Assembly (NCBI RefSeq): GCF_029238095.1
Contig: NZ_JAQWGS010000022.1
Span: 1-64,000 of the forward strand
Length of the DNA: 64,000 nt
Direction of reading: 5' to 3'
Source of the DNA: Lacinutrix sp.
Lineage (GTDB): Bacteria; Bacteroidota; Bacteroidia; Flavobacteriales; Flavobacteriaceae
Within the stretch, counting starts at the first letter, position 1. Each line of letters opens with the position of its first letter. Position numbers and translations under genes: made by a program. Positions 1-9,987 of this stretch are shown in pieces. The notes beneath the pieces were generated by a model. That model did not search any database and had not been told where the DNA came from. It worked only from the letters and a program-made list of their open reading frames with translations.

Positions 1-2804
1 TTTTGAGCATCTAATAACGAAAAGTAATACGTCACTGCATAGGCTGGATTGCTTCCTGATATCTCATTGTTCTTTAATGTTAAATCTATTGACGTGATGC
101 CGTCTGGTGTGCCATCATCGCAAACCTGAAGTGGAGTTGGAGCGACAGCTGTTGGGTTGTTATTAACAGTAATATTAAAATTAATCGTCGTTATTTCACA
201 AGCAGTTGTATTGTCTTCGACTTTAACAACAATATTTTGTGGATTATTTGTGTTGGTATATAGGCCAGTTATTGGATTAATGTTATTGTCTGCATTAAAT
301 TGTGTTTCATAATAGCTAATTGTGTAGGCTAACGGATTTTGAGTGCCTAAAACTTCAGCATCAAATTGTGATAAATCTAAAGTAGCTTCATCAGGAATAT
401 CGCTGCAAACTTCAAAATCGTTTACTGTATTATTTTGCGGTAATGGATTTACGGTTAAATCCATATTAGCAATTCCAAAACATTCATTTGCATTTTCAAC
501 TCTAATAAAAATAGTTTGTAAAAAAGGTGTTGTATTTGTGTATAAATTTGGTAATTGATTAATTTCTAATTGTGCGTCGTTTGCAGTTGCATAATAATCT
601 ACATTTAAACCTGGAGGTAAAGCGGCTAAAATTGTAGCATCTGCATCAGAGAGTGTAAACTCAGTTATACCATCGTAACCATCAATTCCACCATCGCATT
701 CGCTTAATCCTGCATTACCAATATCTGTAGCTGTTACATCTAAAACATATTCTGCAGTTCTAAAACAACCTGTAGTTGCATTTTCTATTCTAACATATAT
801 AGTTTGTGGATTGACTGTATTTGTAAAAGGAAAAGGAGTGACTTCATTTATTCCTCCTAGAGCATCAGCTTGGTTTAAATGGTGTGTGTAAATAAATCCT
901 GTTGTGTCTCCACTAACCATAACATTCTCATTGGCTTCATTTAAATTGTATTCTGTAAAACCATCTGGTGTACCGTCTTCATCACATTGAATTAAAGTTG
1001 CGTTTTGTACTTCTGGTAATTCATCTACAACAATATTAAATTGCGTTGTAGTAAAGCAATTAGCAACTCCACCATCTAAACGCACAAAAATAACTTGCAT
1101 GTCTACTGTTGTATTTGTGAAAGTTGTTGGATTTAAAATTGGATTTATATTGGCAATCGCATCAGCTTGATTTTCATAATAAGTAACAGTAATACCTAAT
1201 TGACCATTAATTAATGCTGCATCTTGTGTTGTTAAATCGAAAAATGTAAAACCATTCGTGTCATCTCCATCAACATTAGTGTCACATAAGCTATAATCCG
1301 GAATCATTGTTACTGCAGGTTGACCTTGTGCAATAATATTAAAAGAGGTTGTAGAGAAGCAGTTGGATGTTGTGTCTTCTAAACTTACAAAAATCTCTTG
1401 CATATTAGCAATGCTGTTTGTGAAAGTTGAAGGATTAACTATAGCATTAGCAATAGTATTGTTTGCAGCATCTATTTGATTTTCAAAATATGTTACTGCT
1501 ATGTTTGCTTGCCCATTAACCAGAGCAGCCTCTTGAGAAGGTAAATTAAATTCTGCAAAACCATCGCTATCTGGATCGCAAATACCATAATCTGGAATTG
1601 CTGTGATACTAGGTTGTGGGTTTACTATTAAGTTAAAAGGTGTTGCAGAAAACGCATAACAATTGTTGTTTGGTGATGTTGGTGTAATACGTATAAAAAT
1701 TTCGTCTGGATTGGTAACAATAGGAAACGGACTCGTTAAAGCATTTGCACCTGTATCTGCATCTGTAGCAGTTTCATGATATGTTACATTAAAATCGAGT
1801 AAACTTTGTGTGCCTAAAATAGTATTAGTTTGCGCTTCTAAATTGAATTCGTTTGTACCATCGTCGCACAGTTCCATGTCAGGTGGCATGTTAATTACAG
1901 GTTGTGGATCTACTATTAAATCGAATTCCTGAATAGTAAAGCAGCCAGTAGTAGTATTGGTTATGGTCGCATAAATAGTTTGGTTATTACTAGTATTAGT
2001 ATAAGTATTAGGTGTTGTTATAACATTAGAACCAATATTTGCATCGCTCTCGTTTAAATAATACTCAACAGCAACATTGGTTTGAGTACCAATAATAAGA
2101 GGTGTGTTGGTTTCTAAATTAAAATTGGTAGTATTATCGTTAAAAGGCGCAACAGTGTCGCACTCAATTATATTTAAAGCATTTCCTGTTGGATCTGTTG
2201 GGTCTACTGGATCTGTTTCGCTTACAGGTGCTTCTGCAAATTGAGCTGTTCCTGTCCATTCTAAACTAAAAGGGCTATTACCAATAGGTCTATCGATTAC
2301 TACAAAATAGGTTTCTCCAGCTAAAGCATTAATTTCATTTACAAAACTATTTCCTTCAGGTCCTGGACCATCACTATCCTGAGCGCCATTTGGTGATTGC
2401 GCTGCAATAATATTATTCATTCCTGTTAAGTTATTGCCTTGATTAGCTGCTTGAGGATTAGTTGTGTTACAGCGTATTGGTTGACCTAAATTACCACAAA
2501 CTGGATCTGGACCAAAAACAAAAAAATCGTAATCCTCTGCTATGTTTGTACTTCCCGGAGTTAATGTAAAGGCTAGTGTTCCATTAGTAGTTACAGTCGC
2601 TTCAAGCCATAGACTATTGTTTTCATTACTTCCACATGAATTAGGGAATTCAATACCTCCAGTTCCTGGACCACTTACATCTAACACAATATCTGAATCA
2701 CCACAGACAACAACAGAAGTAGTACAATCGCTCTGCGCTATTGCTGAAACAGATTGAAATAATAAAATAAGCGTGAATAATAATTTAGATGTATTCTTTA
2801 ACAT
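1..2804 (-). CDS. Large secreted repeat protein, probable T9SS surface adhesin (C-terminus beyond window)
   Basis: The minus-strand frame is open from the ATG at 2804 to the window edge, so at least 934 residues are present and the C-terminus is missing. Residues 1-24 form a signal peptide ending in SVSAIAQ. A roughly 170-residue N-terminal domain rich in D, N and G follows. After it come seven complete modules of about 95-100 residues and the start of an eighth. Each module has a CD near its start, an FNL or FDL strand, a YYEN-type strand followed by DA, an I-Y/F-V-R strand and a second cysteine, suggesting an Ig-like fold with one disulfide per module. The same modules occur in the two upstream genes, which end in T9SS type B tails, so a similar tail is expected outside the window. 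The role is inferred to be cell-surface adhesion or gliding-related. The gene has its own -7 box 33 bases upstream and lies 121 bases after the preceding gene. Confidence 0.85.
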   Translation of the reverse strand, partial: MLKNTSKLLFTLILLFQSVSAIAQSDCTTSVVVCGDSDIVLDVSGPGTGGIEFPNSCGSNENNSLWLEATVTTNGTLAFTLTPGSTNIAEDYDFFVFGPDPVCGNLGQPIRCNTTNPQAANQGNNLTGMNNIIAAQSPNGAQDSDGPGPEGNSFVNEINALAGETYFVVIDRPIGNSPFSLEWTGTAQFAEAPVSETDPVDPTDPTGNALNIIECDTVAPFNDNTTNFNLETNTPLIIGTQTNVAVEYYLNESDANIGSNVITTPNTYTNTSNNQTIYATITNTTTGCFTIQEFDLIVDPQPVINMPPDMELCDDGTNEFNLEAQTNTILGTQSLLDFNVTYHETATDADTGANALTSPFPIVTNPDEIFIRITPTSPNNNCYAFSATPFNLIVNPQPSITAIPDYGICDPDSDGFAEFNLPSQEAALVNGQANIAVTYFENQIDAANNTIANAIVNPSTFTNSIANMQEIFVSLEDTTSNCFSTTSFNIIAQGQPAVTMIPDYSLCDTNVDGDDTNGFTFFDLTTQDAALINGQLGITVTYYENQADAIANINPILNPTTFTNTTVDMQVIFVRLDGGVANCFTTTQFNIVVDELPEVQNATLIQCDEDGTPDGFTEYNLNEANENVMVSGDTTGFIYTHHLNQADALGGINEVTPFPFTNTVNPQTIYVRIENATTGCFRTAEYVLDVTATDIGNAGLSECDGGIDGYDGITEFTLSDADATILAALPPGLNVDYYATANDAQLEINQLPNLYTNTTPFLQTIFIRVENANECFGIANMDLTVNPLPQNNTVNDFEVCSDIPDEATLDLSQFDAEVLGTQNPLAYTISYYETQFNADNNINPITGLYTNTNNPQNIVVKVEDNTTACEITTINFNITVNNNPTAVAPTPLQVCDDGTPDGITSIDLTLKNNEISGSNPAYAVTYYFSLLDAQ

Positions 2805-2837
2805 TGAGATTTTTTTATTTGAAAAATTTTATGAGGG

Positions 2838-2845
2838 CAAATTTA
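2838..2845 (-). promoter_or_regulatory. -7 promoter box (TAAATTTG)
   Basis: A perfect match to the Bacteroidota -7 consensus TAnnTTTG on the minus strand, 33 bases before the ATG at 2804. No TTG was found at the usual -33 spacing. It suggests the third repeat-protein gene can be transcribed separately from the two upstream paralogues. Confidence 0.5.
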
Positions 2846-2925
2846 CTATTATTATAACAACTGAGTCATTAAAAGTCCTAACAAAGCACAGAAGAATAAT
2901 TAGAAACTATAAAAGCTTTTGAATA

Positions 2926-5637
2926 TTAGCGTTTTAAAGTAAAGTGGTTTTTAAATTCGCGACCATCGTCTAGTGTTACAGAGAACCAATAATCGTTTTG
3001 TGGTAAAGGTATTCCGTCTAACGTACCATCCCAACCTGGACCATTTGGTTTAAGTTGTGTTATGAGTTTTCCATAACGGTTGTAAATAGATACTATAGCA
3101 TTTGAGTTTAGAGCTCTATTGGCACCATAAAAATGCCATGTGTCGTGTTTTCCGTCTCCATTTGGAGTAAAGTATAATGGAAAACCTATTATAGAAGCTT
3201 GAGTTTCTATAGTACCACAATTATTTTTTACATCTCTAATAAATAGTTGATAGCTACCAGGACGTAAATTGGTAAACACATTATTAGCTTGAAAAGGTGT
3301 AGTAACACCTTCTTCATTTTCTATGGCATACTCGTAATCTCCTTCTCCTGAGGTTATAATTGTAATACTATTATTTTGAAGCTGAGCATCTGTAATAATA
3401 ATATCTTCCACTGTAGCAATATTAGAAGCTTCTATAGTAAAAACTCTTGTGCTAAAGCAATTTGTGGTATTATTAGTTACTGTAACTGTGTATGTGCCAA
3501 TAGTATTTACAGCTATACTCTCTGAGGTTTCACCAGAACTCCAATTAAAACTATAATTAGAAATGTTAGCATCTTGTAAACCAGACTCTAAAATTAATGA
3601 AAGTGAGGTATCATTAATGCAATATAAAATGGTTTCGTCTGCATCAAGTTCTGGAAGTGTGTTTATGGTTAAATTAACTTCATTTATACCATAACATACA
3701 TTACCATTTTCTATTCTAGAGTATATAGTTTCGGCATATGGTGTTACATTATTATAAACTAAAGGCAATTCATTTTGTTCTAGTAAAGCATCATTATACG
3801 TTGCATAATAACTGATAGTAAATCCACTTGGTAAGCCCGTTAATATAATTGGCGAATAGTCGTCTAAATTAAAAGCATTAATTCCATCTGGAGAATCTGC
3901 TTCATCACAGACTTCTGGTGCATTATAATTTGCAACTTGAGACGTACTTACGCCAATAGTTAATACCGAAGTATTAAAACAAGACGTATTATCGTCTATT
4001 ACACGAACATAAACATCTTGAGGATTAGACACATTAGTGTATGCAGATGCATTTAATGGGTTTGTGCCAGTTTCGGCATTCATTGGTGTTAAAAAGAATT
4101 GTGTTGAAAGTCCTGGAACATTTCCTGTTAATTCTTCGTTAGCCTGATTTAAATTAAAAGTAGAAAAATTTGAAGTTCCACATTGAAATAAACTCGCATC
4201 AAAAGCATCTGGACCTGTTGTATACGTTACAATGGCTTGTCCGTTTTGGTCACCACAATTGGTGTTTGTCTCTATAAATACTTGATAATTTCCAGGACCA
4301 TTTATTGTGAGTTCATTACTTGTTTCTGTTAACGGATTGCCATCTTGAGTCCAAGTGTATGTTGCACCAGGAATAATTTCGGCCGTTAAATTATAGACAT
4401 CATTTGTACAGAGTGTAAGATTTAATGTGTCGCTTCCATTTTGAATAATATCTATTTGCTGTGTAAAAAACGATTGAATAAATGGAGGTAAACCTTGTCT
4501 GCTTACATTACCAGCAAGTCCAACATTTTGATGTTGATAAGTACAAGCTGTACCTAAACTATTGGGTTCTGCTATGGTGCTTAATGCAGCAACACCATCA
4601 CTGTAAGTTGAGCTTTGCGAACAGTAAATTTTTCCGTTAGGTCCTAATTGAAGGCTGCTTCTATAGAGTTGACGTTGCGTAATTAAAGTTTTACTAGCAG
4701 AAATGTCTAATGCAAAAATATTGTATTGCAATAGATATGAAATGTTTATGGCTGGTCCACCTAAATCTGCTGGATTTTCTACTGAATCGTAGGTAGATAC
4801 ATATAATAATTGACTGTTTGGAGAAAACTCGACACCATAAGATAAGTCAGACAGTGTTTGTGTTTGTAAAAACTCAGGATTGCTAACTATTCCTGTGTTT
4901 GAATTAAAATCTGCAATAAATATACCATCTGTTCCATTTGCACTAGCTAATTTTGCACCATCAGGCGACAACTTTAAATAACCACTAAAGTCGTTAATTG
5001 ATATTGCTAAAGTAGATTTTACTGCAGTTGTATTTACACCAGTTGCGCTAATCTCGAAGGCATGAAAAGTGTCCATGCTAGCTGCACTTGTTCCAGCAAA
5101 ATTAGAAAAAGCAATCACCCAAATATTACCTGTAAGGCAATCTTTTAAAACGGCTGAAATTTTTTCGGAACACCTGTTTAATAATTCAGTTTGAGAGCCA
5201 ACAACTTTACCTAATCCACCATTAAACGTTAAATCTACAGTGTAGTAATTTAGACCTGTAGGATTAGAGTTGGAACCTACAGTAAAAACATAATAAATAT
5301 TAGGATCGTTAGGTTTTGGAATGGCAATAGCAGACTGAGTACTAGAATCGTCTCCTAGTAAATTACTTCCATTCTCCATAATGGCATGGTTAGCATTATA
5401 GATTGTGGTACCATCTGTGTATAAAACAAGGTTTCCGTTCTCATCTGATATGCTTGTGCAACCTTCTGCAGTATTTAATTGTCCGTCGTTAACAGAGGAC
5501 ACCGTATTATTTGTTAAGTCAAAACTTATGCCAGCATTATTACCAAAATACCAATTCGCAGCTTGCTGTTGTGCTAGTGCTAGCGAAGACCATAATAAGG
5601 CAACACAAAGTATTGCTATTTTAAGAGACTTAGTCAT
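2926..5637 (-). CDS. T9SS type B sorting domain-containing repeat protein (903 aa)
   Basis: Residues 1-23 are a signal peptide ending in LALAQ. Residues about 25-390 form a propeller-like region with the motifs NWYFGNNAGISFD, DGTTIYNANH and IPKPNDPNIYY. A PKD-like segment follows (TYTWTQDG, about 425). Then come two CD-containing modules of about 95 residues, an Ig-like segment, and a C-terminal type B sorting tail (about 820-903) with FTPNGDGKHDTW, YGKLITQL, GWDGT and a final LKR. This tail is the gliding-motility-associated CTD that sends proteins through the T9SS to the cell surface. The gene starts 3 bases after the stop of the 1109-aa paralogue, so the two are almost certainly co-transcribed. 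It lacks two of the modules found in that paralogue, which accounts for nearly all of the length difference. The ligand is unknown. Confidence 0.9.
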   Translation of the reverse strand: MTKSLKIAILCVALLWSSLALAQQQAANWYFGNNAGISFDLTNNTVSSVNDGQLNTAEGCTSISDENGNLVLYTDGTTIYNANHAIMENGSNLLGDDSSTQSAIAIPKPNDPNIYYVFTVGSNSNPTGLNYYTVDLTFNGGLGKVVGSQTELLNRCSEKISAVLKDCLTGNIWVIAFSNFAGTSAASMDTFHAFEISATGVNTTAVKSTLAISINDFSGYLKLSPDGAKLASANGTDGIFIADFNSNTGIVSNPEFLQTQTLSDLSYGVEFSPNSQLLYVSTYDSVENPADLGGPAINISYLLQYNIFALDISASKTLITQRQLYRSSLQLGPNGKIYCSQSSTYSDGVAALSTIAEPNSLGTACTYQHQNVGLAGNVSRQGLPPFIQSFFTQQIDIIQNGSDTLNLTLCTNDVYNLTAEIIPGATYTWTQDGNPLTETSNELTINGPGNYQVFIETNTNCGDQNGQAIVTYTTGPDAFDASLFQCGTSNFSTFNLNQANEELTGNVPGLSTQFFLTPMNAETGTNPLNASAYTNVSNPQDVYVRVIDDNTSCFNTSVLTIGVSTSQVANYNAPEVCDEADSPDGINAFNLDDYSPIILTGLPSGFTISYYATYNDALLEQNELPLVYNNVTPYAETIYSRIENGNVCYGINEVNLTINTLPELDADETILYCINDTSLSLILESGLQDANISNYSFNWSSGETSESIAVNTIGTYTVTVTNNTTNCFSTRVFTIEASNIATVEDIIITDAQLQNNSITIITSGEGDYEYAIENEEGVTTPFQANNVFTNLRPGSYQLFIRDVKNNCGTIETQASIIGFPLYFTPNGDGKHDTWHFYGANRALNSNAIVSIYNRYGKLITQLKPNGPGWDGTLDGIPLPQNDYWFSVTLDDGREFKNHFTLKR

Positions 5638-5640
5638 TTA

Positions 5641-8600
5641 CTATCGCTTTAATGTAAAGTGGTTTCTGTATATACGACCATCTTGTAATGTTACAGAAAA
5701 CCAATAATCGCTTTGTGGTAAAGGTAACCCATTAAAAGTGCCATCCCAACCACGACCAGAAGGTTTAATTTGTGTAATAAGCTTTCCAAAACGGTCGAAA
5801 ATTAAGATTTCAGAATTAGGCTGAAATACACTAGATACTCCATATACTTGCCATGTATCGTTTATGGTATCTCCATTTGGAGTGAAAAATAAAGGAAAGC
5901 CAATAATTGAAAGATCTTGTTCTATTTCGCCACAATTGTTTTTAACATCTCTAACTTTTATACTATAAATGCCAGCAGGTAATTGTGTAAACACATTATT
6001 GGTTTGAAAAGGTGTAGTATTTCCATTTTCATTTTGCAATGCATATTGGTATTCGCCCTCACCACTTGTTATAACAACTACCTGATTATTGTTTAAACTA
6101 CCATCTATAATTTCAATATCTTCTATTGTTGCTGTATTTGATGGTATAATTGTAATGCTTCTAGAAGCACTACAACCTGTGGTGTTGTTTGAAACGGTTA
6201 CTGTATAGTTTCCTATTGTATTGACTTGAATACTCTCTGTAGTTTCTCCATTAGACCAGTTAAAAGTATAGTTTGAAGGCGTGTCATTTAGTCCAGCGTC
6301 TAAAGTTACAGTCGTTGGAAACTCGTTTAAGCAGTATAGTATTGTTTCGTCTTCTTCTAATTGAGGTAATGGGTTTACTGTTAAATAGACATTGTTTATT
6401 CCATAACATGCATTGTCGTTTTCTACACGAACATACAAGGTTTGGTTGTATGCTATTGTGTTTTCGTAAGGAGAAGTTAATGCATTGGTTTCTAAAAGCG
6501 CATCGTTTGCATTCTCGTAATACGATATTGATAAATTGTTTGCAGGAAGACCGCTTAAAATATTTGCAGAAGAATCATCTAGATTAAAGGTGTTTTTTCC
6601 ATCTTGACTGTCTATCTCGTCACAAACAGCTGGAGCATTATAATCTGAAATTTGTGTATCGCTAGTTTCTAATATCAATTCAGAATAATTAACACAACTT
6701 GTCATGTTATCTGTTACTCTAACGTATACAGTTTGCGGATTAGAAGTGTTATTATATGCAGTGCTATTTACTGCATTTACATTATCTTCAGCATCATTTT
6801 GAGAAACAAAAAATTGTGTCGTTACATCTGTAGCACTTCCTGTAATAGCAGCATTAGCTTCAGTTAAATTAAATACAGTAAAACCATCTACAGTTCCATC
6901 TTCATCACATTGATACAAATCGGTATCATTAGCTTCTGGAATTGGATTAATAATTAAATTAATACTTCCTGTAGTGAAACAGTCTGTATTGTTTATGTTT
7001 TCAATTCTAATAAATAAAGGCTCAACAAAAGGTGTTTGATTTGTGTAGTTATTAGGATGATTATTTACACCAGCATCAGCATCGGCTTGTGATTCGTGGT
7101 ATGTAATGTTAAATAATCCAGCGTTTTGCGAACCTAGAACGTCAGCATTAAAATCTGATAATGTTATTTCGGTTTGGCCATCCATAGGATTAGCATCATT
7201 ATCGCAACCTTCAAAATCGTTAGATGCCGAAATTATAGGAGTGTTAAAGACTCTTAGTTCGAAACTTGTAATATCATAACAGCGCCTGTTATTAATATTA
7301 TCTATTCTAGCATATATGGTTTGTGGATTGCTTGTATTTTGAAATAGACCAGTAATAATATTAGAATTAGCGTTAGCGTCTTCAGGAGAAGTATAATATT
7401 TTACACCAAAAATTGCTGGATCTTGAGTATCTAGTATTGCAGCTGTTTGGGTAGATAAATCAAAATTAAATACACCATCTCCATCATTATCACAGGCTTG
7501 TAAATTTGCTGGAGTAGAGGCAACTGGAATATCAAAATAATTAACATTAGCTTCTCCAATAAGTTCTCCACAAGATTCGCCATTTACTTCAATTTCAACT
7601 CTATATAATCCAGGAGTAGAAATAAATAAATCGAAATCATTTTCTGGTAAAAGCACACCATCTTGAGTCCAAGTATAAATTGCTCCAGGAATATCGTCTG
7701 CCATTAAAGTGTAGGTGTCACCTGTACAAAGTGGTAAATTAGTTGTATTTGCACCATTTTGTATGATGTCTATATTTTCACTAAAAAACGATGTGATAAA
7801 TGGTGGTAAACCTTGTCTAGAATCGTTAGTTAAAGCTATGGCGTTGTGCTGATAATCGCAGCCAATACCAGCTTGATTTGGATTATTTACTACAGAAAGA
7901 AACGGATTTCCATCACTATAGGTGTCACTCATGGCACGATATAGCCTGCCATCTGGACCTAATTGTAAACCTCCTCTATAAGTTTGTCTTTGGTCTAAAA
8001 TAACTTGACTATTATTAACATCTACAGGATTACCAGCAGTTAAATTATATTGTAGAAGGCCACCATATTGGCTGGCTGGATCGTTAATGTTTCCACCACT
8101 AGAGAAAAAAGTAGTAACATATAATAAATTATTATTAGGAGAAAACTCTACACCATAAGATTGTTGTGGAGAACCACTAGGAGAATTAAAATTAATAGTT
8201 ATGGCCTGATTAAGGCTAACGACACCTGTATCTTTATCAAAATCATATAAAATTAATCCACTACCAACATTGGCACTTACTAATTTTGTGCCATCTGGAG
8301 AGAATTTTAAATAGCCTCTAGCTTCAGAAGTACTTATGCCTGCTGGAGAAGTAACAGGAGTTGTATTTACACCAGCATCAGTTACTTGGTATGCAAAAAA
8401 AGTATTATTTGTATTTGAAAAACCACTTGAATTAGCAAAAGTTATAACCCAAATATCTCCAGAGTCGCAATCTTTTAAAACAGCACTCAATTTTTCGGAG
8501 GTATTATTAATTAATTGTGTTTCAGAGCCTGCAACAATATCTCCTAATCCACCATCTAAAGTCATGTTCACTTCGTAGAAGTTAAAACCAAAATCTGAGC

Positions 8601-8970
8601 CATCTATAGAATCAGAATCTACAGTAAAAATATAGTATATGTTGGGATCGTTTGGTTTTGGTATAATTATGGCAGACTGTGTGCTCGAAGCATCACCTTT
8701 TAAACCGTTACCATTTGGCATTACATTATGGTTGGCATTGTAAGCAGTTCTTCCATCTGTATAAAATAAAAGGTTTCCATTTGTATCAGAGATACTTGTA
8801 CAACCTTCTTCTGTAGATAATTGTCCATCACTAACGGCTGTAACTGTATCAGCATCTATATTGAAACTAATACCAGCTTTATCTCCAAAGTACCAATTAG
8901 AAGCTTCTTTTTGTGCATTAGAAAATGCACAGCATAGAAGCGTGATTATAAGTATAGCAATCTTTTTCAT
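5641..8970 (-). CDS. T9SS type B sorting domain-containing repeat protein (1109 aa)
   Basis: A paralogue of the gene at 2926-5637 with the same architecture. It has a signal peptide (1-19, ending in FSNAQ), a propeller-like region with NWYFGDKAGISF and IPKPNDPNIYY, and a PKD-like segment with YTWTQDG near 435. Four CD-containing modules of about 95 residues span roughly 480-870. An Ig-like segment and a type B sorting tail (about 1026-1109: FTPNGDTINDTW, FGKLITQI, GWDGT, final LKR) complete it. The protein is predicted to be exported by Sec and then the T9SS and to be displayed or released at the surface. It is the first gene of the cluster and has the best promoter in this region, with both -33 and -7 elements. 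Function beyond the surface location is inferred only from architecture. Confidence 0.9.
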   Translation of the reverse strand: MKKIAILIITLLCCAFSNAQKEASNWYFGDKAGISFNIDADTVTAVSDGQLSTEEGCTSISDTNGNLLFYTDGRTAYNANHNVMPNGNGLKGDASSTQSAIIIPKPNDPNIYYIFTVDSDSIDGSDFGFNFYEVNMTLDGGLGDIVAGSETQLINNTSEKLSAVLKDCDSGDIWVITFANSSGFSNTNNTFFAYQVTDAGVNTTPVTSPAGISTSEARGYLKFSPDGTKLVSANVGSGLILYDFDKDTGVVSLNQAITINFNSPSGSPQQSYGVEFSPNNNLLYVTTFFSSGGNINDPASQYGGLLQYNLTAGNPVDVNNSQVILDQRQTYRGGLQLGPDGRLYRAMSDTYSDGNPFLSVVNNPNQAGIGCDYQHNAIALTNDSRQGLPPFITSFFSENIDIIQNGANTTNLPLCTGDTYTLMADDIPGAIYTWTQDGVLLPENDFDLFISTPGLYRVEIEVNGESCGELIGEANVNYFDIPVASTPANLQACDNDGDGVFNFDLSTQTAAILDTQDPAIFGVKYYTSPEDANANSNIITGLFQNTSNPQTIYARIDNINNRRCYDITSFELRVFNTPIISASNDFEGCDNDANPMDGQTEITLSDFNADVLGSQNAGLFNITYHESQADADAGVNNHPNNYTNQTPFVEPLFIRIENINNTDCFTTGSINLIINPIPEANDTDLYQCDEDGTVDGFTVFNLTEANAAITGSATDVTTQFFVSQNDAEDNVNAVNSTAYNNTSNPQTVYVRVTDNMTSCVNYSELILETSDTQISDYNAPAVCDEIDSQDGKNTFNLDDSSANILSGLPANNLSISYYENANDALLETNALTSPYENTIAYNQTLYVRVENDNACYGINNVYLTVNPLPQLEEDETILYCLNEFPTTVTLDAGLNDTPSNYTFNWSNGETTESIQVNTIGNYTVTVSNNTTGCSASRSITIIPSNTATIEDIEIIDGSLNNNQVVVITSGEGEYQYALQNENGNTTPFQTNNVFTQLPAGIYSIKVRDVKNNCGEIEQDLSIIGFPLFFTPNGDTINDTWQVYGVSSVFQPNSEILIFDRFGKLITQIKPSGRGWDGTFNGLPLPQSDYWFSVTLQDGRIYRNHFTLKR

Positions 8971-8990
8971 GTATTGTAAGCAATAGCTAT

Positions 8991-9021
8991 CAAAGGTATT
9001 GTAAATACCTTAACTTATCAA
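8991..9021 (-). promoter_or_regulatory. Complete Bacteroidota promoter (-33 TTG, -7 TACCTTTG)
   Basis: On the minus strand TTG (9021-9019) and TACCTTTG (8998-8991) are separated by 20 bases, matching the spacing of the primary sigma factor of Bacteroidota. The ATG at 8970 lies 20 bases after the -7 box. It should drive the tandem T9SS genes. Confidence 0.65.
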
Positions 9022-9063
9022 TAGATAAAATGTTAAAATAGAGGCTCTTCTTAATCTTGTTTA

Positions 9064-9906
9064 CTATAAATCGCGTTTTAATAGTAGTCTGTAAGAGAAG
9101 AACATAAAAATGGCAGTCCAAACCAGAACTATAGCAATTTCAAACCAATGTACAGCATAATCATAGCTTAAGTCTTCTCCTGCTACACTTGCAATTTCTT
9201 TTACAGCTCCTAGTCTAGAGAGTGGTTGGTCTATTAAGTTAGACATCGCTTTTAAAGGGAAAAATTGTGTAATAGCATCTGCATACTGAAAGTCTTTTGT
9301 GGTTTCTAGAATAAAAAGCACAAATCTGGCTATACCTTCAATCATAATATACCAAAGTAAAATAAAACCTAAAGCAAAAGCAGAGCGTTTAATTAATATC
9401 CCTACAAACAAGCAAAAAGAGAAGAAGCCTAACAGTTTAACAAAGAAAGCGAGCAAGTATTCTAAATCAGAAAAAATGATACTAGCTTCTGTATAACTAG
9501 AAAAAACTAAACCAAGAATTAAAGATAAAATAAAGATGTAGAGTGTTGAAAGGAATGCGAAAACGGTAACTGTAGCAAACTTAGAAATTATAAATTCTTT
9601 TTTGCTCAAGCCATCAATTAAGTTCTGTTTAATGGTTTTGTTGCTATACTCATTAGCAACCATAGAGACTATTACTATAGCAAGAAAGAATTTTAATTCT
9701 GCGGCTACATATGTGTTAAAATGCCAAATATATGGGAAGTTAAAGATACCCATTTCGGCTGCATGAAATTTAAAAAAGCCAAAATTAAACTTTATTGAAG
9801 CAAACAATGAGATGAAGCCAAGCAAAACAAAATAGGCAAGAATTAAAAATTTACTTGCTTTATTATTCCACAGTTTTATAAATTCTATGTTTAAAAGTCT
9901 TAACAT
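9064..9906 (-). CDS. ABC-2 type transporter permease
   Basis: A 280-residue integral membrane protein with about six hydrophobic segments: roughly 18-38, 60-80, 105-130, 150-170, 175-200 and 255-275. After the first loop it has the EYSNKTIKQNLIDGLSKKE element typical of the BcrB/NatB-like ABC-2 permease family. It follows the ATPase gene on the same strand with an 81-base gap, so the two probably form an exporter of the BcrAB type. The substrate cannot be read from sequence; in this family it can be a peptide antibiotic, lipid or ion. It ends 93 bases upstream of the T9SS gene cluster. No clear terminator is seen after it. Confidence 0.85.
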   Translation of the reverse strand: MLRLLNIEFIKLWNNKASKFLILAYFVLLGFISLFASIKFNFGFFKFHAAEMGIFNFPYIWHFNTYVAAELKFFLAIVIVSMVANEYSNKTIKQNLIDGLSKKEFIISKFATVTVFAFLSTLYIFILSLILGLVFSSYTEASIIFSDLEYLLAFFVKLLGFFSFCLFVGILIKRSAFALGFILLWYIMIEGIARFVLFILETTKDFQYADAITQFFPLKAMSNLIDQPLSRLGAVKEIASVAGEDLSYDYAVHWFEIAIVLVWTAIFMFFSYRLLLKRDL

Positions 9907-9987
9907 GAGTATTGGTTTTTATTCTGAAATTTTTCAGATGTGATTTTTAATGCTAAAAATAAGTTTAGCATTAGTATTGATTGTTTC

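Noticed and set aside
2542-2757. Short plus-strand reading frame within the first T9SS gene
   Set aside because: It is antisense to a well-supported signal peptide and N-terminal domain and has no start context or family.
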